A stretch of 64,000 bases of DNA from Orientallactaga sibirica (lineage: Eukaryota; Chordata; Mammalia; Rodentia; Dipodidae): assembly GCA_036365145.1 (NCBI GenBank), contig JAEOAD010000015.1:39749001-39813000 (forward strand), written 5' to 3'. Numbering within the stretch: position 1 is the stretch's first letter; each line of letters starts with the position of its first letter. Both the position numbers and the translations under genes were made by a program. Below the pieces are notes generated by a model. It was not told the DNA's origin, made no database searches, and saw nothing but the letters and a program-made list of their open reading frames with translations. Positions 35,843 to 56,753 of the stretch are shown here, piece after piece.

Positions 35843-37705
35843 AAGGCTACTGATTTTTGTGTATCAATTTTGTATCCTGCTACTTTACTGAAGGAGTTAA
35901 TCAAGTTTAAGAGTTTTGTGATGGAAGGTGTTGGGTCACTTGTGTATAGAATCATGTCATCTACAAATAAAGCTAACTGAAATTCTTTCTTTCCAATTTG
36001 TATCCCTTTTATTTCTTTCTCCTGTCTTATTGCTTGAGCTAGTACTTCCAGTACTATGTTGAAAAGCAGAGGTGAGAGTGGACACCCCTGTCTTGTTCTT
36101 GATTGCAATGAGAATTCCTTCAATCTCTCCCCATTAACTATTATTTGGGCTTTAGGCTTTTTGTATATAGCCTTTATTATGTTGAGATATAGACCATCCA
36201 TGCCTATTCTCTCCAGTGTTTTAATCATGAAGTGATGTTGTATTTTGTCAAAGGCCTTTTCTGCATCTATTGAAATAATCATGTGGTTTTTGTGTTTAAG
36301 CTTATTTATGTGGTGTATTACATTGACAGATTTCCATATGTTAAACCAACCCTGCATTCCTGGGACGAAACCTACTTGGTCTAGGTGGATAATGCTTTCG
36401 ATGTGCTGTTGAATTCTATTTGTGAGGATTTTGTTCAGGATCTTTGCATCTAGGTTCATCAGGGAAATAGGCCTGTAGTTTTCTTTTCTTGTAGCAGCTC
36501 TGCCTGGTTTTGGTATTAGGGTGATACTAGCTTCATAGAAGGAGTTAGGGAGCTTTCCCTGTTCTCCAATTGTGTGGCACAATTTGAGAAATATTGGTTT
36601 TAGTTCTTCCATGAAGGTTTGATAGAATTCTGCTGAGAAGCCATCTGGTCTTGGACTCTTCTTTTTAGGAAGATTTTTCATTACCCTTTCAATCTTGGTG
36701 GTTGTAATGGGTTCTTTCAGGAGATTAATCTGCTCTGAGTTTAACTTTGGTAGGTGGTATGTGTCCAGGAATTCATCCATTTCCTCCATATTATCCAGTT
36801 TTGAGGAGTAGAGGTTTTTGAAGTAAGTCCTGATGATTCTCCCAATTTCACTTATGTCTGTTGTGATCTCTCCTTTTTCATTTCTAATTTTGTTAATTTG
36901 AGTTGTCTCTTTTTTCTGCTTGATCAAATTGGCTAGGGGTGTATCAATCTTGTTTATTTTTCCAAGGAACTAGCTCTTTGTTTCATCAATTTTTAAAATT
37001 GTTTTCTTAGTTTCCAATTCATTAATTTCTGCTCTGATCTTAATTATTTCTTTCTGTCTGGAGATTTTGGGGTTGGATACTTCTTGTTTTTCTAATGCCT
37101 TTAAGTAGATGGTTAGGTTATTGATTTGAGATCTCTCTGTCTTTGTTATGAGGGCATTTATTGCAATGAATTTTCCCCTGAGGATTGCCTTCATTGTGTC
37201 CCATAAGTTTTGGTATGTTGTGTTCTCATTGTCATTAATTTCTAGAAATTTTTTGCAATTTCATTTTTTTTATTTTGTACACTACCCATTTATTGTTTCC
37301 AGGAGCTTGTTGGGTTCCTGGTGCATCTTTTGTTGTTAATTTCTAGCAATAGAGCATTATGATTTGATATAATGCAGGAAATTATGTCGATCCTCCTAAG
37401 TATTTGGAGGCTGGCTTTATGACCCAATATATGATCTATTTTAGAGAAAGTTCCATGTGCTGCTGAGAAGAATTTGGGTAGAATGTTCTATATATGTCCG
37501 TTGGGTCTAATTGATCTATGGTGTTGTTGAGCTCTCTTACTTCCCTGTTAATCTTCTGTTTGGATGATCTGTCTATTGCCAATAGTGGAGTATTGAAGTC
37601 TCCAACTATTATGGTGTTGGCAGTTATTTGTGTTATTGTCAAGTAGGTTTTCTTGTATGAATTGTGGTGCACCTGTGTTTGGTACATAAAGATTGATGAT
37701 TATGA

Positions 37706-37811
37706 CTTCTGGTTAAGATGGTGGCATAGGAACCATGACAAAACAGGCTAAGGGAACAAAAAGCAAAAAACAACAACAACAACAACAACAAAAAAAAAAA
37801 ACAGCAAAAAA
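37706..37811 (+). mobile_element. 106-bp retroposon resembling an L1 5' end
   Basis: Flanked by perfect ATTGATGATTATGA at 37692-37705 and 37812-37825. The insert opens CTTCTGGTTAAGATGGTGGC, like the L1 5' end at 23531 (CTTCCGGTCAAGATGGCAGC), runs about 50 bp and then becomes a (CAA)n and A-rich tail. It lies antisense within the minus-strand L1. No known SINE head is present. Confidence 0.85.
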
Positions 37812-38090
37812 ATTGATGATTATGATATCCTCTTGTTGGATCATTCCCTTGATAAATAAGAAGTTGCCTTCTTTGTCTTTTTTGATTACTTTTGGTTTGA
37901 AGTCTATTTTATTTGATATAAGTATAGCTACACCTGCTTGTTTCTTATTTGTGTTTGCTTGGAATATCATTTTCCACCCTTTCACCCTGAGGAGGTGTCT
38001 GTCTTTAGTGGTGAGGTGGGTTTCTTGAAGACAGCAGATTGAGGGGTCTAGTTTTCTGATACACCCTGTTAGCTTACGTCTCTTGGTGGG

Positions 38091-38476
38091 TGTGGTAGTT
38101 TGAATATATTTCCCCCAATATATTCAGTGTTTTATTAGTTATAGTTTGCATCTGCAATCACCTTGCTAGAGGCAATGTCACTAGGGGCTGGTCTTAAGGT
38201 GTTAATGGTGGGTTTGAGATTCCATTGTAAAGATATGCAAATGTGCCTAGCAGGAGTTCCTGAAGTGTGCTGTGTGACCTTTTGGCTGTAGTTTTGCTCT
38301 GTGTGCTGTGTGGCTGGGGGCTTTGCTCTCTTGCCTGGCCTTGTGAGAGCAGGTCGCTTCTTCTGCCATTATGGAACTTCCACTGGATCTGTAGGCTTCA
38401 ATAAATAATATCCCTTCCTCCATAACTGTGCCTGGTCTGGAAGTTCATCTCAGTGAACCTGAAGCTGTCTGCTACA
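38091..38476 (+). repeat. MaLR-like solo LTR private to duplication copy 1
   Basis: TGTGGTAGTTTG to TCTGCTACA; flanks GTGGG (38086-38090) and CTGGG (38477-38481). Copy 2 has the empty site CTGGG at 60688-60692. Confidence 0.92.
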
Positions 38477-38669
38477 CTGGGTGAATTAAGGCCATTACTA
38501 TTCAGCAAAATAATTGTAAGGTTTGATTTAACACATGCCATATTGTGGTGGATTATGTGGTTTGGTGTTTTTTTGGTCTTTGTGGGGTTTTTTTCTTTTC
38601 TTTTCTTTTTTTTTTTTTTGGTTAATGTAGACTGCTTCTTGGGGGTACTTGAGATTGGTTATTTGATTT

Positions 38670-39810
38670 TTCTGTGTGGAAAATTCTCTGAAATACTCTC
38701 TGTAGGTTTGGCTTTGTTTTCATATAGTTGTAAAAGATGAGTTTCACTGTGGAAAGTTTTTCTTTCACCATCTATTATGGGGGAATACTTTTGCTGGGTA
38801 GAGTAGTTGGGGTTGGAAGCCATAAGTTCTTAGAGTTTGCAATGTTCCATTCCAGGCCCTTCTAACTTTTAGGGTTATAATTGAGAAGTCTGAGGTAATT
38901 CTGATGGAGTTTCCTTTATATGTAATGTGTTGCTTCTTCCTAGCTGCTTTTAGGACTTTCTCTTTGTGATTGATGTTTAGAGTCTTAATGATAATGTGTC
39001 TTGGAGAATTTCTCCTTTGGTCCAGTCTGGTTGGAGTTCTGCTATCTTCTTGTAACTTGATGGTATTTTCTTTTGAGAAGGTGGGAAAGTATTCTTCAAT
39101 TATTTTGTTGAATAAGTTTTCCATTCCTTTGGTCTGTGTTTCTTCCCCCTCTGGTATACCCATGATCCTAATGTTTGGACTCTTAAGGTATCCCACATTT
39201 CCCTCATGTTATGTTCACAGAAATTTTTGAACTTGTTGAAATTTTTGGACTCACAAACTGTTTCTTCTGTTTTGTCTTCCAATTCTGAGTTTCTATCCTC
39301 CACTTGGCTTAGTCTATTCTTTAGAGCTTCTATAGAGTTTTGAGCTTGTTCAATTTGGTTCACATTTTCTACTGCTTTTTAATGAATAGTTTCCATCCCT
39401 CTATTGAGTTCCCTTTTCATGTCATTTTGTGATTTTCTTAACGTTTCTTGAAGTTCATCCTTGCATTTTTTTAAGTCTTCATTGAACTGAGCCAGCTGGT
39501 TACTGAGGACCTTTTTTTTTTTTTTTTTTTTTTTTCACTCTCCTTCAGATCATTTAACTATCTTTGGAACCCTTCCTGGTTCTTTTCTATTAGGTCTAAT
39601 CTAGCAAGGATAATGTTCATACAATTATTGGCTCTTTGTTGAGTTTCTTAAAGTTGTGCTATTTGCTTGGCCAGGGTTGCATAGCTTGTCTCTTCATTTT
39701 GGGGTTCTGATCCTATTGTCTCTTCTATGATTTGATTAGGGACATCCATTGTGGGACTGGACAGCCTATCTGGATTTCATGCTATTCCTTTTTCACTGTG
39801 GTCTGCCCAT
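38670..39810 (-). pseudogene. L1 ORF1, minus strand
   Basis: Open pieces 39363-39100 and 39196-38765 carry EQAQNSIEALKNRLSQVEDR and RIMGIPEGEETQTKGME, overlapping in different frames because of a one-base change near 39180. A T20-type tract at 39511-39534 interrupts the N-terminal part. Confidence 0.85.
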
Positions 39811-39849
39811 CACGATGGTTCAGAAAGCCTAGGGTGTGAGATGCTAGCC

Positions 39850-40440
39850 TGCTGCCCTGGGGTGGGGTGGGGTGGGGCGCAGTGGTGAGTGTCAGGGAGA
39901 TGGCCCCTGGAATTCAGAGAGGCTGGAGTGGGGGACACTGGCCTGGTGGCCTGGGTCCCCTATTGGAGATGGGAGGGGGAGGGGACCCTAATTGGGCTCA
40001 GGAAGGGTAGGGCAAGAACACTGGTCTACTTCCCTGGGTCCCTGATCTGCTGTGGGAGGAGGAGTGGTGGCACCTGACTGGCGATGGGGCTCAGGAAGGC
40101 TAGGAAGGCACCTGACCAGTGATGGGGCTCTGGCTAGCTAGGAAGGGACCTGACCTGTGATGACACACAGGGGTCTGGCCAGCAAGGGCAGCTCGTGACT
40201 GGCAATGGGGCTCAGGAAGGCTAGGGAGGCACCTGACTAGTGATGGGTCTCAGGCAGGCCTGAGATGTGATGGCTCGCAGGGCTCTGGCCAGCAAGGGTG
40301 GCACCTGACCAGCAATGGGGCTCAGCAAGGGATGCACCTGACCAGAGATGGGGCTCAGACAGGCCTGGCAGGAGCTGACTTGCAATGGCCCATGGGGCTC
40401 TGGCTGGCAAGGGCCATACCTGACTGGCAATGGGGCCTTT
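39850..40440 (-). promoter_or_regulatory. Monomeric L1 promoter, type C (short units)
   Basis: Plus-strand reading shows repeated GGCACCTGAC(T/C)(G/A)G(C/T)GATGGGGCTCAGGAAGG units of roughly 38-45 bp mixed with longer GGGCTCTGGCCAGCAAGG units. Different from the 82-bp array at 23.9-24.5 kb but sharing GGCCAGAGCCC. Confidence 0.75.
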
Positions 40441-41236
40441 TAATTTCATGAGCCATCATTTGTTGATTGTTGAATTTTTTTTCAGAGCAAATAGAATTTT
40501 ATTCAAAAAACCCTCACCTATACCTATATCATGAAGTGTTTGACCTTTTCCCTCTAACAGTTTCTGTGTTTCAGGCCTTACATTAAGGTCTTTGATCCAT
40601 TTGGAATTGATGAGAGATAATGACCAAGATTCTTTCTTCTACTTATGAATATCTACTTTTGCCAGTACCATTTGTTGAAGAGGCTTTCTTTACCCCCATC
40701 TTTCACAAAATCAGGTAGCTATAGCTTCATGAGTTTGTATCTGTGTGTTCCATAACAGAATGTTGCCTGGTTTCATTGTGTGTAGGTCTTGTGTAGGTAA
40801 CCATAGATTCTATTAGTAAAATGGTCCTTCTATGTTCAGACAACAGAGTTCCACAATGCCCTTCCTCATCCTCCAGCTCTTACATTCTTTCCAACCCAAC
40901 TTCCATTAGATGAGCCCTGGAGAGGATAGATGTATATGTCCTTGTAGGGCTGAGCACTCACCAGTCACTTCTTTTTAGTACTTATGATTCTCTGCATAAC
41001 TACCTGATACTGCCAAGAAAAGAAAAACAAATTTTCTGATTGGGTTTGAGATGCTCTGTGGATATAAAGATAAATACTGAGGAGACTCAAAACTCATCAA
41101 AGTGTAAAATCAGAGGCTGCCAAGAAGGCTCAACACAAAAAGAGACTTATAACATGCCCTCCAGGGCTCAGGGAACATGGTGGAAGAGTGGGTAGAATGA
41201 ATGTAAGAGCCACTGATCTTTTGTGCTAATTTTGCA
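40440..41236. other. Old L1 scraps in segmental duplication
   Basis: 40440-40720 resembles minus-strand L1 ORF2 C-terminal sequence (TTAAGGTCTTTGATCCATTTGG at about 40586). About 40850-40920 looks like minus-strand L1 3' UTR and 41060-41215 like plus-strand L1 3' UTR. Diverged; duplicated at 62842-63630. Confidence 0.5.
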
Positions 41237-41539
41237 TTGTTCAACCTTAATGAATTAACTCATCACTTAAGACCAGTTTCCAGATCAGACCTTAAGTCTG
41301 TAATTACACCATCAGCAAACAAGGTTAATTGTAAGCCCTCCTTTGCTATTTGGAAGTCTTTGTTTCTTACTGCTCTTGCTTGGCAAAATAAGAGAACTTG
41401 TGTTTATAAGAAATATGAGAAGCAGTTTCAGGCTCATATGAGAAGGCAGAAACAGAGACTGAATCAGCCTAGGAACCCTTCTCCCCTTGCTCTCCCCCCC
41501 CCCTTCCTTACATCTCCTCTAAAGGAAAGACATAAATAA
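41237..41539 (+). other. Unidentified 100-codon open frame, present in both duplication copies
   Basis: Starts MFNLNELTHHLRP and contains a basic stretch KKYEKQFQAHMRRQKQRLN. The counterpart at 63631-63945 is open too, with few changes before the C/CT tract. I do not recognise the product; it could be a scrap of a retroelement gag or chance. No codon-bias evidence available. Confidence 0.25.
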
Positions 41540-41556
41540 CATCCCACATTGTGAAC

Positions 41557-41562
41557 TTTATT
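41557..41562 (-). terminator. Candidate polyadenylation signal for CYP4A
   Basis: AATAAA on the minus strand about 800 nt downstream of the CYP4A stop codon; it is the first such hexamer met on that strand. The same hexamer and flanks recur at 63980-63985 in the duplicated segment at the right edge. Assignment to the gene is inference. Confidence 0.4.
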
Positions 41563-42363
41563 GTAGAGAGGAGACAATCATATAGACAGAAACCATGCAG
41601 GAGAGCTTCAGATGTATAGATGGGATGACTGTCAGGGAGGGACTGTGCTAGGCTGGTTGACAAGTGGCTCCCTAAGATTTACATGTCCAAATTCTGGTAG
41701 AACTATGAATACTTCCTAAGTTATGATAGTAGGCAAAAAAAATCATAAACATTATTAAAATGAAGAGGTGATGTAAAAACCAAAGCAGACATATTTAAAG
41801 ATGCTTCCATATTTGAATATTGAGAAGAGATTCTGAAGTATAAGAATGCAGCTCTAGATTTTGGAAACAATAAAAAAGAAGAGGCACATGACAGCACGGG
41901 GGATAGCATGGCACTACAATTGCCTTGATTGTGTCTCAGTAAAGCTCACATTAGATTTATGATCTTTAGAACCACAAGGATGTGTGTGTGTGTGTGTGTG
42001 TGTGTGTGTCACTTAGGGTCATTCTGATTGTTCTAATTAATTCTAGCACAAATAGAAAGATCATAAATGGATAGACAAGAAACAAAAAGAACATACCTGT
42101 AGAAGGGATTCAGGGTGGGCAAAATCAGACTACTAAGGTTAGGTAGAAGGTTAGAAATATAGCCATTTAGGAGACATTAGGCAGAAAATATAAGGGAACC
42201 TAGAAGAAATTGAGAAAACAAAAGGCCAGACACAGCAGAAAAACAGGAGCACAGCAGAAGGCAGGTGGGAAGATGGATGGTTGGGCAGAGAAAGCAGTGT
42301 GTGGGCAATTGGGCTGGAGACAAAATCAGGTGAAAGGATGACGAGATGGAAAACATCAGGTCA
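41563..42363 (-). other. CYP4A 3' UTR or 3' flank
   Basis: Sequence between the stop codon and the first downstream AATAAA. It holds a (TG)n microsatellite at about 41981-42009 and otherwise no repeat that I recognise. Most of it is probably 3' UTR. Confidence 0.45.
41981..42009. repeat. (TG)n microsatellite
   Basis: About 14 uninterrupted TG units in the CYP4A 3' region. Likely length-polymorphic. Confidence 0.9.
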
Positions 42364-52460
<10,097 letters not shown>

Positions 52461-52502
52461 GGTGCCGTGGCTTCTGGATCACTGACTGAACTTCCCTTTC
52501 TC

Positions 52503-52661
52503 TGAACTCCCTAACCTCCCTAAGTCCAGGAGGATTGCCCCACCTACCTGTGGGAGGGAGAAGGGTGACACCAGAGCTGGACTTAAGAGTCCAAAGATTA
52601 ACTGACCAATCCACTTTGGGAAACTATGTAAACAAAGTCTTATCGGGTGACAGTTTTTATA
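52503..52661 (-). promoter_or_regulatory. Candidate CYP4A proximal promoter
   Basis: On the minus strand upstream of the ATG there is a TATA-like TTATAAAAA at 52662-52654, a forkhead-like TGTTTAC near 52627-52633, an ATTGG (inverted CCAAT) near 52604-52608, a GTTAAT HNF1-type half-site near 52596-52601, and a direct repeat AGGTTAgggAGTTCA at 52517-52503 resembling nuclear-receptor half-sites spaced by 3. These are sequence matches only. The transcription start is not known, and no perfect spacer-1 PPAR element was seen. Confidence 0.35.
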
Positions 52662-53504
52662 ACCACTTTGCTTATGCCATATTGTTCAAAAAGGTGTGTT
52701 AACCACTATGTGATAATCAGTGTCCTAGATGATGGGGAAAAGCTACAAAAAGAGCAGATGACTTCTGACTTTGAGAAGTTCATATCAGAACTTCACAGAT
52801 GTACATGTGTGTACTATTTCCATGATTACAAAGATGAGAAAATTATTACAAAGAGACAGTAAGAGGAAATTATTTATTAGAAGTACTTTCTAGGATTGGA
52901 ATCCTTTCCTGTTGGGCTTCAAAACTGTCTGCATAAAATGTACCTGGGTTTTGTCACATCCACTGTCTAGAGACCTGGAGTTACTGTGCTGGTGAATGGA
53001 CATTGAACTTGGTCTCAACAGGCTCAAGGTTAATCAACTTCACAACCTATTATGTATCTAGCAACTTGTTCTCTCTGACCTCAGTGTCTTATTTTGTAAT
53101 ATTAGATCTTAATCACTTTTCAAAATATTTAATAAGACACCTTATGCTTTCTCGTAACCAATTTTACAAATATTCATTGAACTCACAATCTCATGGTTAA
53201 TGGCAGAAAATGAAATCAGTCTAAACAAAATGTGCTAGTTCTATACTGGAGAAATATTTCTGCCACAGAAGGGGAAAACTATAGCAGAAGAACAAGGCTT
53301 TAAAGGATAGATTGACATTCACCCAAGTCAAGGGTGCTAGTAGAGGGACAGTCACCAACAAAGACTTGCAGAGTTAGGAACGATAACTTGGTTTTTGTTC
53401 CAGTATCTTCATTCTCACTTTTGTCATAATTTTTTAAAGTCAAATTCAACATTCAGAATTCAGAATCAAACACATCACACACACAAACACATGCACACAC
53501 ACAC
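52662..53504. other. CYP4A 5' flank, nothing recognised
   Basis: AT-rich unique-looking sequence upstream of the candidate promoter, ending in a short CACACA tract at about 53475-53504 next to an LTR. Confidence 0.5.
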
Positions 53505-53860
53505 TGGTAGTTTGAATGCATGTCCCTCACTGACTCCAGTGTTTTATATTACAATTGAATTTGCAGCCTCAGCCTCTAGCAGACTCCTGCTATGGACGGG
53601 GGGTGGGGGGTGGGAGGGAGGCACGTATCATGGGGGTGGATCTAAATCCCACCCTACAGGTGTACAAAGAAGTTCTGAGCTCAGGCTGTGCTTGCTTGTG
53701 GTTCTGGCTGTTTGGTGGTATCTCTCTGCTTGGATTTATGTATGGAAGCTCTTCTTCTACCATTGAAGGAACTACCCCTCTGCCTTGAAATAAGTCCCTT
53801 CCCCCCTAAAGTGTGTCTGGTTTGGATGTTCATCCCAGCAATATGGAACTGTCTACAACA
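53505..53860 (+). repeat. MaLR-like solo LTR (5' flank of CYP4A), perhaps with some internal sequence
   Basis: Starts TGGTAGTTTGAATGCATGTCC and ends CTGTCTACAACA, like the LTRs at 7689-8061 and 38091-38476. The following CTACCAGAGAGTTGGGGTTGC may be internal sequence, so this could be a truncated element and not a solo LTR. Confidence 0.75.
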
Positions 53861-53990
53861 GAAATTTGCTACCAGAGAGTTGGGGTTGCTGAAAAAGGAA
53901 TCTGACCATGTGTATTTTGGTCTACTGGAACTGACTACAACTCTCTCTCTCTCTCTCTTCAGGAAGAATCCTTTGGAAGCCAGCACTCTC

Positions 53991-55769
53991 AGGGGTTATA
54001 CATTTGTCTGATTCTTCATCCACCCAAATCCTTTTTCTCAACACACTCCTTCATTGACTTTGACAGCTATTTTCTTTCTTCCTTGAATTCTGAGCTCTGC
54101 CAGAACCCAAGAACAGAGAAGCCATGCAATTCTTTACTCCTCTTGGAGGGTTTGAGAAAAACTTACAACAAAGTCATAAAGGCAAGGGTATATAGAATTG
54201 AACATCAACAAGATGAAAAAGAAGATGAGCCAGGGGACTATGAGTTTGCACATTATTATGATGGTAACTAGGTATCTTATGTCCTTATGCTTCCTGTAGA
54301 ATGGAGCCTGTACTTTCAGTGATAACCAATAGTGATTTTGGAAATGAGGGAGAGAAAATGAATGAAATCGGGACTGTCTACATCATCATCATGAATAAAT
54401 TAAATTCAGTTTTCGATACTACAATTGAAAAAAATCAATGTTTTTATTCCTGCATGCTTCTTCATCATTTTATTAGACAAACAATGCTAGATAGATGGGA
54501 TCAATTGTTCCTAGGGCAGCGCTTCAAGAGGGTTCTCCTATGAGTTGATCATCCTAGGCCCTTTTTGTTTTCTGAGTTTGGTAAAGTTGAGTTTGATAAC
54601 TGAGGCAATTTTATGCTGACCGTTTACATTTATTTCTTTGCAAAAGCCAACTATCTCAGACACAAGCCATTAAAACCTAAAGACAGACTGTTTTTCCTGA
54701 CTGAAGGAAAAGAATTCTCATGTTTAGTTTTCTAGGGGATGTTTTGTGCCACCACTTCTAGGCCCAGCAGGCAGAGGTGAGTCTGAGAAAAGAATAATCC
54801 TTTGCTTCAGTTCCCTGAACAGCATGGGCACACAGGACAACTTCAAAAACTGTTTCTTCTATATTTGTGTAAAGTGTCTCTTCTTTGCAAACCACAGTCA
54901 CTCCTCAGTTTTCTAGGTGTTACTGGCCTTGTTTAACAGACAAGAGAATTAATGCCTGTAGATATGAATTGATTTTCTTGAAGCCAGGAAAAAAGTGACT
55001 ACCAGAGAATGACCCATTACCACAAAATCTAACTTGTTTTTCTAACACCTACTATCATTCACTTAATATAATACTAGTAATGTTCTGGGATTTGAGCCTG
55101 TGCTTCTATGTAGTATCTTCTTTCACTTTCACAATACCCTATAATGGAATGTACACCACCCTTCCACAATCTCTCCACTCATGCCAGTCTCTTGCCACAG
55201 GGCAGCTCCTGGATGAAATCATGTTTTTTTTTTTTTTTTTGTTTTGTTTTGTTTTTACTTCAAAGCCTTCCTGCTTGCTATTCTCTCTCACAAAATGTCC
55301 TTTTCTTACTCTTCACACAGTCAGATCCTTATCTTCCTTCTAGTTTCACCCTAAATGTAGTCTCCATAGGAAGCATTCAAGGAGCCCCCATCCAAGTAGA
55401 CTGCCTTCCCTTATTCACTTTCATAACACCATCTGTAGCTCCTTCCAGCATTTACTGCTTCCTGAAATTATTACTTAGCTGTCTACTTGTCTATTTTGCC
55501 TCTTTGACATGAAATAAAAGGGCGAAGCCCTGTCTTTTCATTGCCCTTCATCTTTTATAAGAGAGCCTGGTACATATAGGTCCTCGATAGAAGCCTGTTT
55601 AACAGCACAAAAAAAGGAAGTGTCTCCATTACACAACAAGCAAGTAATTAATACCTGTTTTATGAAAAACCCTTTATGGTGACAAGGAAGCACTCCATGG
55701 CTGCAGTCCAAGGAGAGGGTTGGAAACAGGTGCCAAGTGAAGTCAGGCAAGCCCTAAGATATCTCTCCA
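53991..55769. other. Intergenic, nothing recognised
   Basis: About 1.8 kb with short open frames only, a T-rich tract at 55223-55257 and no repeat or gene that I can name. Confidence 0.5.
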
Positions 55770-55945
55770 GCCCTTGTTTTTGTTTGTTTGTGTTTGTTTG
55801 TTTGTTTTTTGAGGTAGGGTCTCACTCTAGATCTGACTGACCTAGAATTCATAAGGAGTCTCAGGCTTGCCTCAAACTCACAGTGGTCCTCCCACCTCTG
55901 CTTCCCGAGTGCTGGGATTGAAGGTGTGCGCCACCATGCCTGGCT
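55770..55945 (-). repeat. B1-like SINE
   Basis: Reads in reverse: T/G-rich tail (A-tail complement), GAGGTAGGGTCTCACTCTAG, TGCTGGGATTGAAGGTGTGC, CACCATGCCTGGC. Preceded by a short scrap of an ID/B4-like SINE start (ATCTCTCCAGCCC). Confidence 0.9.
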
Positions 55946-56439
55946 CTGTGTTATTTTGTTTTGTTTTGTTTTTGATGTTCACAAAGGTCCAGTTTATTTT
56001 TATTTTTTGTTATACAGGGTTACATAAGACCATTTTCATGCAAGTATGTAAAGTACTTTGAGCATTTTCTCCACATACACCACTACCATCTCTGTGTTCA
56101 TGCTTACTTCTCCCATTAATCCCCTTTGTTTCCCAGTATTGCTTCTACTTTCATGTCACCAGAACATATATGAGTCTATGTATCTATCATGTCTGGGACA
56201 TACCAATCAGAGAACACATGTGGTGTTTGTCTTTCTGAGACTGGTTTAATTTGCTTAATATGATTATCTATGGGTACATTGTAGGATACCTAGTTTATTT
56301 CCATACCTTAACTGTTGTGAATACTAATATAATTGATGTGCAAATATATCTGTCAGGGGTTGACTTGGAGTACTTTGGGTAATTACTGAGAAATAATAGA
56401 GTTGTGTCTTATGAAATGTCTCTTTTTAATTGTTGTTTT

Positions 56440-56595
56440 TGTTTCTGTTTGTTTTCAAGGTAGGGTCTTGCTTAGCCCAGTCTGACCTGGAATTCACTAT
56501 GTAGTCTCAGGGTGGCCTTGAACTCATGGATATCCTCCTACCTCTGCCTCTTGAGTGCTGGGAATCAAGGTGCATGCCACCACACCTGGCTACAA
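56440..56595 (-). repeat. B1-like SINE inside old L1
   Basis: Contains AAGGTAGGGTCTTGC, TGACCTGGAATTCACTATGTA and GCCACCACACCTGGC in reverse orientation. Confidence 0.88.
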
Positions 56596-56753
56596 AGAGA
56601 ACAGGCACATTAGAGCCTCTAGCCACTGCAAACAGGCTCCAGGTGCATGCACCACTTTGTGCATCTGGCTTTAAATGGGTACTGGGGAATCAAACTTGGG
56701 TCATGAGGCTTTGCAGGCAAGCACCTTAACCACTGAGGAATCTCTCCAGCCCT
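56596..56753 (-). repeat. ID/B4-like SINE, truncated, inside old L1
   Basis: Reverse orientation with GAGCCTCTAGCCACTGCAAAC, TGCATCTGGCTTTAAATGGG and ending GAATCTCTCCAGCCC. Lies immediately next to the B1-like SINE. Confidence 0.88.

Larger units (their letters stand above)
33730..38541 (-). pseudogene. L1 ORF2, minus strand
   Basis: Endonuclease pieces at 37985-37436, RT open frame 36927-35844 with [12 protein letters not shown] and a core reading FVDDMILY (ADD to VDD change), late ORF2 at 35292-34819 and C-terminus at 34082-33747. Broken by two SINEs, an LTR near the start and point changes. Confidence 0.88.
32341..40440 (-). mobile_element. Near-full-length L1, minus strand
   Basis: From 5' to 3' on the minus strand: monomeric promoter 40440-39850, ORF1 from ATG 39810 to about 38670, ORF2 from about 38541 to 33730, 3' UTR to the T tract at 32341. 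Carries two SINEs, a 106-bp retroposon and a MaLR LTR. Its 5' half is duplicated at 60468-62841. Confidence 0.88.
37866..41577 (+). repeat. Segmental duplication, copy 1
   Basis: Matches 60468-64000 in the same orientation with about 1-2 percent base differences by eye, apart from private insertions. It contains the 5' half of a minus-strand L1 plus over 1.1 kb of non-L1 flank (40440-41577), which rules out mere L1 family similarity. Private to this copy: a MaLR LTR at 38091-38476. Confidence 0.92.

Noticed and set aside
40221..40449. Proline-rich minus-strand open frames, repeated at 62605-62851
   Set aside because: Translation of L1 promoter monomers upstream of the ORF1 start; repetitive units without stops.
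54083..54543. Two plus-strand open frames of 62 and 80 codons
   Set aside because: No recognised domain, no splice-site support and no copy elsewhere; length is within chance expectation for AT-rich intergenic DNA.
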